From Aplectana chamaeleonis (taxonomy: Eukaryota > Nematoda > Chromadorea > Rhabditida > Cosmocercidae), in NCBI GenBank assembly GCA_029168955.1, contig JAPDOI010000187.1:186001-250000 (forward strand): a stretch of DNA of 64,000 nucleotides. Reading direction: 5' to 3'. The translations under genes were made by a program, and so were the position numbers. Below the pieces are notes generated by a model that worked only from the letters and a program-made list of their open reading frames with translations, was not told the origin of the DNA and made no database searches. This document shows positions 11,676-22,745 of the stretch, in pieces (position 1 is the first letter of the stretch; each line of letters begins with the position of its first letter).

Positions 11676-12501
11676 ATAGGACTTCGACATACATACGATG
11701 ACAATCTCACAAGGAAAGTGTACAAATCGTAGGCCGGATCTGCGGAGACGAATCGTATTGTCAGTATCTCTTGAGCATCTATTGTAAAGCTTTGCAGTTC
11801 AACGCCCCGAGCTCAGGGTTCCAAAGTTATGAGCGTTTCTTGAATTTCACGGAAATGCGGAAATACCTTCAAAAATTTTCTTGGGGTGTTCAGAAAAAGA
11901 AATCGGATTTGCTCAAAACTTGTATGTAGGGGTAATCAAGGGTGCTGAAAACGAATTTGGGATTCTGTTTGTCGAAATTCTGGGGACTGTAGGTCACGGC
12001 AGGTAATACGCTATTTAGAGGGCAAAACCTTCCCTAATAGTTCGAAAATCGGCAAGTGGACATCGAATTCGTATTCACCACCGTCAACTCTGAGACGGTG
12101 TGCTGCTGCGAGAGCGCTGGTCTATGTACCTTGCAGCAAGCTCTACCGCGATAAAATTCTACAGCACTTGCTGCTGCGACGAACTTTCAAATCACGCGCT
12201 CCTGCGATGGGATTTCGCAGCACGTTTTGGAGCATGTGCCCCTGCGATAGATCTATGCGATGAGAGTCGTAATTTTGATAGATTCTGATCCTCTCACCCT
12301 GAAGGCTGTGCAAATGCTACTGCTCACCTCTTTATTCTCCTTCCTCATTTTGTTCAAGCTCAAAGTGGAAGCGCCAGCGAGAAAACACTCCAGTGTTACT
12401 CATACCGCTTTCAACCAAACGTTTTTCACACAGAATCCCAGATTAGTTCTTTGCGATCCGCATGCGGCATTCGAGAAGGACTAAATTGCGCGAGATGTTT
12501 C
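11676..12501. other. Diverged family K repeat, then unassigned sequence
   Basis: 11790-12040 contains phrases shared with 26975-27640 and 55660-56250: GTATGTAGGGGTAATCAAGGGTGCTGAAAACGAAT resembles the family K TGTGGGGGTTAYT-GGTGCTGAA block. 12095-12250 repeats GCTGCTGCGA and GCTCCTGCGATGG words. A 74-codon frame at 12260-12484 has one hydrophobic segment but no other support. Confidence 0.45.
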
Positions 12502-12954
12502 TTAAAGGCAGTGTTCACTGTGAATATCGCCCTCGAGTTCGACTCAAAAATGGGATTGTTTGGTCGTGAGGTAACTAATAGTGAAGAAACAGGGAAGAAA
12601 AGACGTCCAGAATAAGTCAAAATAACGGTTTCTAAATTCAGGGCGTGGACGAGAATCATGGGCCCTGGTGATTTCGGCAAGCGCGCGCTAATCGCGAAAT
12701 CTGCGTGAATCGATAATGCTAACTGCGGCAGTTGTTTGGCAATTTGCCATCGAAACGTGTGCGCCGCTACAAGCTCGTCCAATTGGAGGCGGACCGGGAT
12801 AGGTAGGCGCAACGGGAGAGCTTTCAAAGCCCTTTGTATTTATTTCTGGCCAGTTTTCGTTGCTTTCTTCGACCCTATCCTCTACAGCACCTGCCAACTC
12901 AGTGTTTCACTCCGAGACCTCGAGAACGAGATTTATCGTGAACACTGCCTTTAA
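12502..12954 (+). mobile_element. TTAA element, subfamily C (copy C1)
   Basis: 453 bp between two TTAA sites, with ends TTAAAGGCAGTGTTCACTGT and ATCGTGAACACTGCCTTTAA. The interior differs from family A and matches 43353-43807 in inverted orientation, including the GAAACACTGAGTTGGCAGG block and an AATTTGCCATCGAAA block. There is no transposase. Open frames of 70-130 codons on both strands recur in both copies because the copies are similar, not because they look coding. Confidence 0.85.
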
Positions 12955-13680
12955 TATATTGCAGGGTTCAAATATTGTCGATCAAAACACATTTCTCGCC
13001 TGGAGATTGCCTGTATGGGACAATTGCTGGTAAAACTTCAGCGAAATGACCGAAAAACTTCGAAGCTGAAGTTAGATACCTGAGGTTACTCACGGCAGAT
13101 GCATGGAGTTGATAAGGTGATACTCATTCAAAGTTGACTATTTTAGACTCTGGAAGTTGACTGTAACGATCGCAAAAAGACCAGGATTTGCCAGCGTCCG
13201 CCAACATTTGCCAGCAATGGTTCAGACGACCAGACGACCCGGCGCCACCAATGATGGACGTTTACCTACACTAGATTGTGGGCGCAAAGAAGTCGCCTCA
13301 AGAAGTATTCTCTTCAAGTCGTTCAGGGACAGCGCTTTTGAATCGTTCTAGACGTCGATCAGTTCCGTTTTTTCGAAGCCCCACGAGTCTGCTCCTATTA
13401 GTCTTTCGCACCTTCATCGAGCACGCGTCGATAAATGCAATTCCGCACTAGTACAGGTATTACAAGAATTCAACCTGACAAAGGACGTGAAGCATGGTTT
13501 TGAAAATGGAGATGATGTCAGTGATTGTGGAAGCCACAACTCGATTGAGCTTCAATGGCCACGTTTTTGTGGTTGCTGTCTGAGATTTGAATACAGGCAA
13601 ATTCTCGGTGTTATACAAAAAATCTGTCGGGAATGTAAGCAGTACGGTATGGAACTTCAGAGAAATTGTGCAGAAAAATA
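12955..13680. other. No recognisable gene
   Basis: Short open frames only. A 77-codon minus-strand frame at 13460-13693 is leucine- and phenylalanine-rich, with no motif. No repeat identified. Confidence 0.45.
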
Positions 13681-13800
13681 GAAGTACATACACCCCCTAT
13701 TAGAAGTACACCTCAAAAAGAAGTACACCAAGAAGAGAGGCCCGGGAACTGGAAGTACACCCTGTATTTGAAGTACACCTCTAATTGAAGTACATCTAAA
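13681..13800 (+). repeat. Cluster of six GAAGTACAYC motifs
   Basis: GAAGTACA occurs at about 13681, 13703, 13720, 13751, 13771 and 13788, mostly followed by CC. Spacing varies between 17 and 31 bases and the spacers include AGAGGCC words. It is either a decayed minisatellite or a site cluster. Spacers are too short and irregular, and the repeats too short, for a CRISPR array. Confidence 0.6.
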
Positions 13801-15629
13801 ATAGAGGCCTGAGAATTAGAAGTGTGTGTACCTCTAAAAGGGAAAATCAGGTATATTAAGTAGGTGTTGCAAGCGAATGGTTCACCCTTCTTAGGTAGCT
13901 ACTCCCCTAAGTTTCTTTCATTAAGTTGAATATTCACTCCACTAGGATGATACCAAGTCTATTCACTATCTGGTCTCTTACCAAAGATTTTCTCCTATTT
14001 CGAGAAGACACCCATTGATTAGCGCGGTCAGCGTGCGCGGCGAGGACCCGTCAAGAAGACATTTTTCAGATGAGCTGACCTACGACTGAGATACTACTGA
14101 CTGGACTACTTTCCCTATTCAACTAATATTCGCGGTAACCAATTTACAATTCCAAAAAACTTTCGCGGCGGCCGGTCAGCACGCCCCCCGGCCGCGAGGG
14201 CGGACAGTCTCATTCGGATAGACCTGAGTTACTCTGTGGAAGTAATAAAAGGTTATTGGTTCTACTGCGACGAAAAATTGAGTGTAATCGTTCCACTCCA
14301 GAAATATATAGACGTTCAAAACAGCAACAAGCTCATCGAAGAAGAGATATGAATGGAAAAATAGCTGAATGTAGTAGCATGCAGCTGTGCTTTTTCGTGA
14401 ACTATGGTGCCAACATAATAACACAGCACGTATTCTAGGTTTGAGCAGCCGATTTTTTGGCGACTGAGTGGATAAGGCTACCGAATTGGACCTATGGGTC
14501 ACGGAAGATATAATATTTAGTAGAGATTGCGTGAGAATCACGACTGTAGCCATTAATGGCTTAGTAATAGCAGAAATGGTTCAGAAAGAACCTTATGGGC
14601 TCAGCAGCAGCGCCGAAGCTCTATTACGGTACGATTGCGGCAGGGCATCGGCAGCCCTGCAATCGCCCCATTCGCGCCTCGGCGGCTCCGACCGGTGCAG
14701 CTGAGGCACGATTGCGGTGCGATTGCAGGGCGATTGTGGCCACTCAGCCCAGAGTCACCCTCTTCCGAGTGAGTTTGTGACGCACACATTGCCCAACTCA
14801 CACAGTGATGAGGACGTTACCGATAACGACAACGAAATTTCTGCCGAAACAACTGGGGGACTTTCCCGGAGGCTGAGGAAATTTCCCACAGCAGGTCATC
14901 CCTATCATGTCGCGACTCATCACCCTTTGTTCACTGATTGATCAATAATGGGAACTGTTCCTACGTTCCTTTGAAAGCATGGTCCGTAAAGAAATTTCTC
15001 GCATATGGGGTCACTTTGCCAAGTGTCGAAAGTGTATGAAGCTTTGCGCCTCGAATTCTCCCAACAATGGGGAACAAAACTTCAAATGAGTGCGTTCGAG
15101 TGACGCCAGATTTAGTTGTCCGGCGCGAAGAGAGGTGGTCGTGTGTTGGGCTTATTTCTGAGTACAATATCTGCGCGATCGCTCACGTCATACGTTCCTC
15201 TCCGCCGTTTGAACTCAAAAACTGTCAATTTCCAGATGCCTTTCTCTATTAAGACCTAGTGGCCTCTATTTGTACCAATTTTCTCAAATTTCGCTTCAGT
15301 GTGCCCTCTCTAGCCACCTTCAAAACAACCCGATCAATTTGGGATTGGTTAGAGCCTTAAAGAATCAGCTCAGTTAATGGCCTAGACCGGATGTATTTTT
15401 TGTTGAACGTCTTTTGAATTTCCGATTGCGATATCCGGTAAATAAAGAGCCACCTTATAAGAATTTTTTGATCGAGTCATCTTTGAGCTTGAGATCTGCG
15501 TCTCAGAAAGATTTTTAATACTACTCAAGTACAGTATTTAACATCTGCATAGAAAACAACTCGCTCTCAAGGTGCATGCAACCGACGTTCTTGAGCAACA
15601 TGGTATGAAATGTGGGTCAAGGTACTATC
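13801..15629. other. No recognisable gene; one GC-rich inverted repeat
   Basis: 14625-14760 is a GC-rich patch in which ATTGCGGCAGGGC and GCAATCGCCC words recur in both orientations, probably a small foldback. The rest shows only short frames. A 125-codon minus-strand frame at 14176-14553 shows no domain I recognise. Confidence 0.4.
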
Positions 15630-15790
15630 CTTCTCCGAGCCAAATTCCGGTCCGCAACTACGGGCTACGGCTGTTGCATCATGCAACACGTAATAATCGT
15701 GTTGGCAGAAAGGTGAATGCCGGGACTATGTGGTCCCAGCACGATTATATCGTGTCACGTGATGAAATAGCCGTAATCGGCTTAATCCTC
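15630..15790 (+). mobile_element. Family I palindromic element, truncated (I1)
   Basis: Begins TTCTCCGAGCCAAATTCCGG with TCCGCAACTACGGGCTACGGCTGTTG after it, matching the left arm of the element at 61845-62035. The mirror arm (GATGAAATAGCCGTAATCGG) is cut short near 15782. The centre has an AATAATCGTG / CACGATTAT inverted pair. It is non-coding. Confidence 0.65.
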
Positions 15791-16129
15791 ACAGACGCCT
15801 CGGTCATTTGGAATCACGCGTCAAATAAAACGCAGGTTGTGTAGCCACACACAACACACGCGCCCCTACGCGCAAATTCTCTGATTTTGTTGCAGAACCG
15901 CTGATTTTCAAATTCAAATTTATCACACTTGCCTAGGCAATAAGATATGAATAAACAGTCAGAGTCACAAAGATCAAAACTATAAACGTAAACCCAATAG
16001 AAATAGAACTAGAACACCATTTGTTCCGGTTGAAGTTACCGACTGACACTACTTACAAGGGGCGATTCCGCCAGAGATCGGACATTTTTCGACGCCTTGA
16101 AGGCAGGTGCAGTCTAGGGTATAAAAACT
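15791..16129. other. No recognisable feature
   Basis: AT-rich sequence with no supported gene or repeat. Confidence 0.4.
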
Positions 16130-17135
16130 GCACCCAGATAATGACTGTCCGTATCAGAAAACATACCCGAAATCTCATGGACGCAGGCGGCTTCTAACAG
16201 CAGAATGTACATTATAAGGGTCGAGCCATTTTTCATGTACAAAGGTGTATTTTCTGGTGCGCAAACTACAATACCCGCGCTAAGTTTTGTAAAAACGGGG
16301 AGCATCTGGCAAACTTGGCAAAAAAGCGTTCGATGCATGTAACTTTTATGAATGAAGACTTTTTCAAATTTTGAAAACGCTATCATGTTCACAGATCAAA
16401 TTGCTGCATAATTATGTGACTTGTGAACCGAAGTTCCCCAAAACTGCTTCGTTTTGAAGGAAATAGTTTTTGTTATCGGTTTTTAGAAACGTCGCGCGCG
16501 TCGAAGTGCGGCGAAACCTTGAGCAGTATTTGTACAAAAAATGGAAGAGCAAATTGTATGATTTCTTCATAAATCAGTTGCAGGTAAGAGCATCTCAAAG
16601 TTGGCTTAGGTTGAATTTTCGAAATCCTTCATTTAAGAATCCGGGGCTTTCGCAACAAAACTCCGACCTTTCAGGTAGCTCTCAGGCGTGTTTAGTGAAG
16701 GATTTCGAGAATTCAACAAACACAATTCCTGAGATTCTCTCACCTGCACCTAATTTGTGAAGAAAGCATGCAGATTGCTCTCCCATTACTTGTACAATTA
16801 CTGCTCAAAGTTTCGCCGCACTTCGCCGCGCGCGACGTTTTTGAAAACCGATTGTAGAAATTATTTCCTTCGAAAACAAAGCGGTTTTAGGGAAATTTGG
16901 TTCACAGTCCACATAAATAGGTAGCAATTTAATCTGTGGATATGATAGCGTTTTCCGAATTCGAAAGTCTTTATTCAAAAAAGTTACATGCATCGGACGC
17001 TTTTTTGCCAAGTTTGCCAGATGCTCCCCGTTTTTACAAAATTTAGCGCGGGTATTTTACCTGCAGAATATGACTGTCCATATCAGAAAACGTACCGAAG
17101 TTTCATGGTTGCAGCTTCAGGCAGCAGAGCGCTAC
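16130..17135. repeat. 1-kb foldback element (N)
   Basis: The segment 16275-16545 is mirrored by 16793-17056: AATACCCGCGCTAAG pairs with TTAGCGCGGGTATT, and CGTCGCGCGCG-TCGAAGTGCGGCGAAAC pairs with its complement near 16810. The loop holds a second inner pair (TTGAATTTTCGAAATCCTTCA near 16610 against TGAAGGATTTCGAGAATTCAA near 16695). Outside the arms, 16139-16205 reappears at 17068-17130 in direct, not inverted, orientation (GACTGTCCRTATCAGAAAAC). There is no coding capacity, and open frames there are shadows of the palindrome. Confidence 0.8.
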
Positions 17136-17236
17136 ACAAGGTGGGGTCCTCGGCAAAATGTTTAAGTCTAATATTTAAATGAAAAATTTACAAGTATTTT
17201 TCGAAATTGTTATGAGGGCTTTTTGCGTTGCAGCCA

Positions 17237-17450
17237 CATGCAGAAAGTGAGACCGGCACCCGAATTAGCGAGTGTTTTTTTTGCTCGTCCGAAACAGCCT
17301 TTGGAAACTAATTTTAGGGTGTGATACAATCCATCTTATCATACCTGAAAATTAGTCTCCAAAGGCCGATTCGAATGATCTAAAAAAACTTAGTCTCTTA
17401 CTTGGATTCCGGACTAACGTTTCCGCACATTGAAGCAACGCGAAAAGCCG
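17237..17450. repeat. Small palindrome of about 210 bp
   Basis: CCTTTGGAAACTAATTTTAGG near 17300 is mirrored by ACCTGAAAATTAGTCTCCAAAGG near 17345, and outer GTTGCAGCCACATG / CATTGAAGCAACGC blocks pair loosely. It resembles a small MITE. No target duplication seen. Confidence 0.6.
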
Positions 17451-17716
17451 CAATAACAATTTCGAAAAAGACGTAAATTTTTCATTTCAATCTTGGAGTT
17501 GAACATTTTTTGAAAGAACGGTGAAACAGAGAGTAGAGAATTTCAAAAGAGGGGTCCACAAAAGATTTCATTGGCACGACCAACAGTTCCCGTGAGAGTA
17601 AAGAGGCGGGGTGAGAGAAATGGATTTCGTGCCTTTCTGGAGCGCTTCTCTCGATTTCTTCGTCATTTCAGTTCTACCCGGGGGCCAAGCAATCGATATA
17701 GCGACTAATCTCAGAG
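17451..17716. other. Probable interior of a TTAA-type element
   Basis: Upstream of an orphan element end. Its left boundary could not be found. No gene seen. Confidence 0.35.
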
Positions 17717-17742
17717 AAGATTATCGTGAACACTGCCTTTGA
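17717..17742. mobile_element. Orphan right end of a TTAA-type element
   Basis: GATTATCGTGAACACTGCCTTTGA is a standard right end with TTGA instead of TTAA. The matching left end is not visible within 1 kb, so the element is truncated or diverged. Confidence 0.55.
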
Positions 17743-18141
17743 ACGATTGAATTAACTTTGTGTATGGTCAGAATTGATCAGAATTTGGACAGCAATGCAT
17801 AGTTTCTGATCTAAACAGAATCATTACACCAAAATTTTCTACATAAATTCTGAATTTATATAAAGGTAATTTAGTCATTAAATCGGCTACTCGCTTCGAC
17901 CGAACCGTTTTTCGCTTCGCTAACCTGGCTGCCACCCACGAACGGCCACCCACAGCACAAACTGTTCCACGAACCGCAGCGCACACACGGAACGCAACTC
18001 AAACTGCTGCCAAACTTAGTGCGAGTTGTGGGGAAGCAGAGGGTATTCACCGTATTAACCCACCCTACCGAATTTCCTGGAATTTATGTTACCCTTACTT
18101 CCTCCTTTTCTGAGCTAGTCCTGACTATGTAATACCTAAGC
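17743..18141. other. No recognisable gene
   Basis: A run of CCACGAACGGCCACCCACAGC-type words around 17935 gives a short frame, but no motif supports a gene. Confidence 0.4.
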
Positions 18142-18669
18142 TTAAAGGCAGTGTTCACGATAAAAAATGTGTTTCAGTTTCCACCAGGAATGGGTAGTGG
18201 AGGGGCACACTGTAACGTTGACGTCGAAAGAACGCATGAAAACGAGCCAAGAAGAGCCCCAAAAGAGTCCGAAGTTGCAACATCGAGCGCATTGAAAACC
18301 CCAAAAGCGCATCACACGCCCACCGACGTGAACAAATGAATGCTCGAGGTCGTGAGATGAGCGATGTTTTCCAATCATTGGCCCCGTTCTTCCCTTCATT
18401 CTCAACTTCTCTCTTTACTCAGGTCAGCTCGCACACATCGGCTGCAAAAGACGGAATTTACAAGCCTCGGACAACTCGTCCACCATGTTTCCTTAGCTCA
18501 TATTTTGAGGGACCACAACTCCGTTCCCAGAAGGTCTTGTACGATTTCAGAGACATCATTGGAATCAGTATGGGACCGTTTTCAAGATAGGCGGAAAAAC
18601 AGAAAAACCATTTTTATCGTGAACACGGAAAAACAGAAAAACGATTTTTATCGTGAACACTGCCTTTAA
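18142..18669 (-). mobile_element. TTAA element, family A (copy A4)
   Basis: Ends TTAAAGGCAGTGTTCACGAT at the left and ATCGTGAACACTGCCTTTAA at the right. The interior carries GACAACTCGTCCACCATG near 18467 and the reverse-strand frame reading FVHVGGRVMRF. At the right end a 34-bp segment (GGAAAAACAGAAAAACSATT onward) is duplicated in tandem at 18593-18626 and 18627-18660, so the terminal sequence occurs twice. It abuts the next element through a single shared TTAA. Confidence 0.88.
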
Positions 18670-19159
18670 AGGCACTGTTCGCGATAAACTTCATCCTCGA
18701 ATTTTCCATAACAAACGCTTCTCGTGGCTCTCAGAAGCAGAACAGCGTCGAAAAAACGGGACGAAAAGCTACCCAGGAGCCGCAAAACGGCTAAGAAAAG
18801 TGGGAAAACCCCGCCATTGTGGGCAAGTCCCGCCTCTTCCCGCCCCTCGACGTAAACAAAGGAACACTCGAAATCGTGAGTTGAGCGATGGTTTCCGATC
18901 AAAAGCCCCGTTCTTCCCTTCATTCGCAATTTCTATTTTTACTCAGGTCAGCCTCGCTCACATTGGCTGCAAAAGACGGAAGTTACAATTCCCGGACAAC
19001 TCGTCCACCATTTTCCTGGCTCAATTTTTTGAGGTACCATAACTCCATTCCCAGAAGGTCTTGTACGATTCCAGAAGCATCATTGGAATCAGAATGGGAC
19101 CAATTTCAAGATAGGCAAAAAAACAGAAAAACGATTTTTATTGCGAACAGTGCCTTTAA
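18666..19159 (-). mobile_element. TTAA element, family A (copy A5)
   Basis: 494 bp with ends TTAAAGGCACTGTTCGCGAT and ATTGCGAACAGTGCCTTTAA. The terminal sequence differs from A4 by matched changes in both arms (CACTGTTCGCGA at the left, its complement at the right). The interior shares the ACAACTCGTCCACCAT block near 19000. It begins in the TTAA that ends A4, in the same orientation. Confidence 0.88.
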
Positions 19160-19977
19160 TATAATTTCCTTTCCTCTGGATTTTGATTCCGTCACATTTC
19201 CCCTCAACATTTCAACTGTTGATCTTCACTTTACCTGATTCTTCTCAACTATATTTAACTGAATTATTAGGTAATCACAGCAACCTCCCATTCTTAAATA
19301 TCAGCCCCTAATTAAAAAATTGAGCGAATGAGTGGGTTATTTCGGGCGAAATAAAATACTGGACGTTTAACCGTGTATTTTTATGAATTTATTTGGATCT
19401 TTCAGGCTCTGAAGAAGGCGAAACCGCCGGAACGTCAGTCGAATAAAGCCTCTCACTACCTCGTGCAAGTGTCAATCCAACTTCTCAACACTGTTCTGAT
19501 GTCGAGGTTTATCGAGAGTTGTACATGACTTTTGTTCAAAAAATAAACTTAATCGAACAACCGAACTTCGACGAAGTAGGTCCCTAGCGGTTAAAAACTC
19601 TCCATATGGGTTGTTGGTCCTTTCGGAGGAGCCTCTCCGCAACTCGGTTGGAAGGATTGTTTTGCAGCTGCAAACTTGGATTTCAAAACTTTATCAAGAA
19701 TAGAGTGAGTAGTCGCTGTGAATGGCCGCAAAAATCAAGTGATGGGTGAAGTCAAGTTCAGGACAAGCACCTTCACTCTCAAAATACGGAAACTTGGAAA
19801 AAGGAATGAATATTTCTTCCAGATGTTTATGCACACAAAAAAATTTTCAATTTTATTCTAAAAATTTTATGTGAAATTGTTCGTTTCATTGTGACGCAAA
19901 TTTTCTCCCAATTAGGCAATTAACGATAGCTGTATGTACATTACGTAAATTCACAATGCATGAAATACATCGCACCT
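19160..19977. other. Unassigned; contains a hammerhead-like hairpin
   Basis: No open frame of note. A CTGAAGA-hairpin-GGAAC-GTC sequence lies at 19409-19436 (separate entry). The surrounding AT-rich text could be terminal sequence of a Penelope-like element, but this is not demonstrated. Confidence 0.35.
19403..19440 (+). ncRNA. Hammerhead-like hairpin, degenerate
   Basis: CTGAAGA is followed by a GGCG-AAAC-CGCC hairpin, then GGAAC and GTC. This follows the order of a hammerhead core (CUGANGA, stem II, GAAA, cleavage triplet GUC), with GGAA in place of GAAA. GGCT before the core can pair with AGTC after it as a 4-bp stem I with one wobble. Stem III is at most one pair, so self-cleavage is doubtful. 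Penelope-like retroelements are known to carry hammerhead motifs near their termini, and a decayed one lies 3 kb downstream on the same strand. It may be only a hairpin. Confidence 0.3.
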
Positions 19978-20520
19978 TTAAAGCAGTGGTCGCGCTCAAA
20001 TATGCTCGTCTTCTTTTCCTCTCTAAACCCTTTTCTAGGTATAGAGTAGTAGAACCTATAAGAAAAAATCGCGAAAAAACGCTGTTCTGGGCCAAATTTG
20101 AAGCCTGAACTTTCTTGTCTTTTGATGGTGGACGAGTCCACCCCACATCATCGGCATCGATGATCTCTAATATCAAGAACATCAGCTGGCTTGAAATTGA
20201 ATTTCAATCAGTGAACCTTCGGATTTATGTACACATCTAGTCAAAAACATTGGTTGAGGTGCTTGCTTTCGCTGTTCAACTGTTTTATTAGGTAAATTTG
20301 CATTTATTTCTTCCTCTGAGTGTCGATGATTTTGGACTGCTTGGCATGAGACTGTGATCTTCTGTGCACGTGTGCACGAACTGGAAATTTAGGGTCTTGA
20401 AAACTCTAATTCTAGCCCCTTTTTCACCGCGCTACCTTCATAGTTTTTGAGCTGTTTTTGATCTGAGCTTATTTTTGTAGTTTTTTCGATAACGTTTTTC
20501 ATCGTGACCACTGCCTTTAA
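19978..20520 (-). mobile_element. TTAA element, family D (copy D1)
   Basis: 543 bp. Ends TTAAAGCAGTGGTCGCGCTC and ATCGTGACCACTGCCTTTAA. The interior is in reverse orientation to copies at 42 and 60 kb: GGTGGACGAGTCCACC near 20127, GTGCACGTGTGCACGAACTGG near 20365, and CAACTGTTTTATTAGGTAAATTTGC near 20277. It is non-coding. The end sequence CAGTGGTCACGAT distinguishes family D from family A (CAGTGTTCACGAT). Confidence 0.87.
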
Positions 20521-21662
20521 AGGCATCGTACAAGCCGAGAGCCATTTACCGCCTTTTGTGTTTGATTGTTTGGCTAGGAACATCGGAGAGCGCAGACAGT
20601 TTGTGAGGCGAAACGAATTTTACCAACTTCTATTTCCTCTGCATCTATCTTCCTTTTCTTTCTTGGTTGCACTGTTTTGCATGCATAACACAGAAGGAAA
20701 CCTGTCTGTGTTTGTAGAACAGCACCGTTTATATCGGGTAGAAATTTGATTTTATTATGAGATATCTCTTTGAGGAAGATTTGCCTGATCACCGGTTGGT
20801 AAAACTCTGTTGCGCAACTTGCATTCTTGTTCATCTATTCACTCTTCTAGTTTTCATCTTCATATAACTTAACAATAGCACGACAACCTTTTCTTTCAAA
20901 ATTTACTGGTCGAGGAAATGTTGCCTAAGTCACAGGTGGTGAAATTCCGGACCGATGGCCTTTCCTAAATCTTGAATGTTTTCTTTAAACATGAAAGATT
21001 ATCTTACGTCTATATTCTTAGTGGCTTGACTACATATATCTAAATCTTCTGTTTTGTTTTCTCCTCAACTGCGCCCAGTTCATCTGACACTCATGGGATA
21101 TAGTTGACTATTAGAGTATCTTAGAAAAATTCAAGATGTTCTGAATGTAATATAAAACTTTTCTCCCTCATTTCGTCCGCTCGAAGTAGAGCTCATTGCA
21201 CTTATCATACTTAAAACTTCCTTATCCTTTCCATTTTGCCATGAGCGATCACCCCGCTGCTTGCTCCTCCCGGACTCGTTTGGGCGAGATAAGCTTCAAA
21301 GTAGAAATAAAATCTCGAAAATAAGACTTTATCTTTGGTTTCAGTGGTGAGAGACTGTAAAATTTACCTATGCGTTTGAGCCTCCCTCCCTCAACTGAAT
21401 GTGCCCTTTTTTATTTTTTTATTCTTTTTGTTTTTTCTTTGTCTTGCATGCTATGGGTTGAGATGAAACCCCGCAACATTGAACTCACACATTGAAGGAG
21501 GGCCATACCTCCTACTAAAAATAGGCGATATTGCTGGTGTGGGGTGTAGAGTAGCGTGGTTGGGGTCTGCTCTGCACGCTTCTGGTAACTCTGGTTGGTT
21601 TGAAAAAAGGGACCGTCATTCCCGCGGTGGCAGCCCCACCGAAGCCTTTCGGAGCACCAACC
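20521..21662. other. No recognisable gene; possible abutting element start
   Basis: At 20517 a second TTAAAGGCA-like start (TTAAAGGCATCGTAC) shares the TTAA that ends D1, but no matching right end is found. The remainder is AT-rich, with a polypyrimidine stretch at 21400-21445. Short frames only. Confidence 0.4.
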
Positions 21663-22152
21663 TTAAAGGCACAGGACACCCAAAAAATTAATTTTCAGAT
21701 TTCATACTTATCTTGGAGAGAGTCACACGCTGATCACAGTGGTATCTTTAAAAACGTTCAAGACCCCATTTGAACAGAGCTGTGGCTCTTCAAAGATTCC
21801 TAAATCTCGAGGGTGTAAAATTGGTGGACGAGTTGTCTCAGGCCTGTATTTCTGTTCATTCGCAATCATCGCGAGAGAAAGCCAGGGTAAGGAGACAGTC
21901 CGGTTATGGACTGAAGAACGACGACTTGTTGAAATTCATCCATCCATCGAACTGCTATCGAGTTCGAAAATCTGTGAGGGGGTCGGGCCTGTGGTGGTGA
22001 GCGAAGGGGGCCGGGCCTGTGGTAGTCGCTTATATCTCGCTTATTTGGAGGAAATGAGATCTGGAATTTGGCACCTGCTATACAGAAGTGGTCTTCTACA
22101 CAGTTACATGAAAATCTCAAAATTCATATCTGAGGGTGTACTGTGCCTTTAA
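21663..22152 (+). mobile_element. TTAA element, family B (copy B1)
   Basis: 490 bp between TTAA sites, with ends TTAAAGGCACAGGACACCC and GGGTGTACTGTGCCTTTAA. The interior has GGTGGACGAGTTGTCTCAGGCC near 21822 and GGGGCCGGGCCTGTGGTAGT near 22006. The same interior occurs inverted at 43804-44437, where a tRNA-like segment is additionally present. The 137-codon frame through it is not conserved as a protein. Confidence 0.85.
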
Positions 22153-22319
22153 GGTGGACTCCCCCCTTCATTTAGGCTTGGCTTCCTAGGTGATGTTGGA
22201 TCTAACAGCCAAAAAATTTCATGCAAGTCAGTCAGAGCAATTACTTTTAGGTCTCCAGCTTGACTAAGTATAAGGTAGGTAACTGGCATTATACAGTTAA
22301 GGTAGGGTACATAGGTAAA

Positions 22320-22745
22320 AAGTGTAAAAATATCTGTAGCATTTGCAGTCTCATCAGGTTTGAACATCAAATCTGTTCTGACACTACAAAATTCATAATA
22401 AATACTTATCATACTCCCTCTAGTAATTGTAATGCAAGAAGAGTAGTTAATTGTTTGTAATGCAATTGTTGTGAAAAAACAATATGTTGGATTTACACAA
22501 CGAAGTCTCAAATTCAGAATTAGGGAGCATCTGAATAACATCAAAAAATTCAAGAGAAGAAAAGAAAAGCAGAGGTAAAAATAAAAACAAACAGAATCAC
22601 CGAAGAAAGAAAAGCAAAGGTAAAAATTAAAACAAAAAGACCAGAATTAGAGAATACTATAAGGAAATTCTCAATTATCTTAATAATCATGAGAACGATT
22701 TCGATAAACCGATGGGAATATATAGATTACTAAGGTTCATGGATA
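22320..22745 (+). pseudogene. GIY-YIG endonuclease remnant with Cys-rich lead-in
   Basis: In a Penelope-like element this domain nicks target DNA. The lead-in shows CKNICSIC, then NCNARRVVNCL, where most family members read a Cys, VVY and a hydrophobic pair before a CxxC. After a frame change near 22460 it continues KQYVGFTQRSLKFRIREHL and NNIKK. This is the YIG half of GIY-YIG followed by the conserved Arg and the EH pair. A further segment near 22660-22770 (YLNNHENDFDKPMGIYRLL) would correspond to the following histidine region. At least one frameshift and stops make it inactive. It ends about 1.6 kb upstream of the reverse transcriptase motifs, and 0.9 kb of that gap is inserted MITEs. Confidence 0.7.

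Noticed and set aside
12426..12827. 133-codon minus-strand frame as a gene
   Set aside because: It is largely the interior of C1, and the copy C2 has differing frames.
13681..13860. CRISPR-like array of short direct repeats
   Set aside because: Repeats are only about 10 bases, spacers are short and irregular, and the genome appears eukaryotic.
21739..22152. 137-codon frame as a gene
   Set aside because: It coincides with family B element sequence and ends in its terminal repeat.
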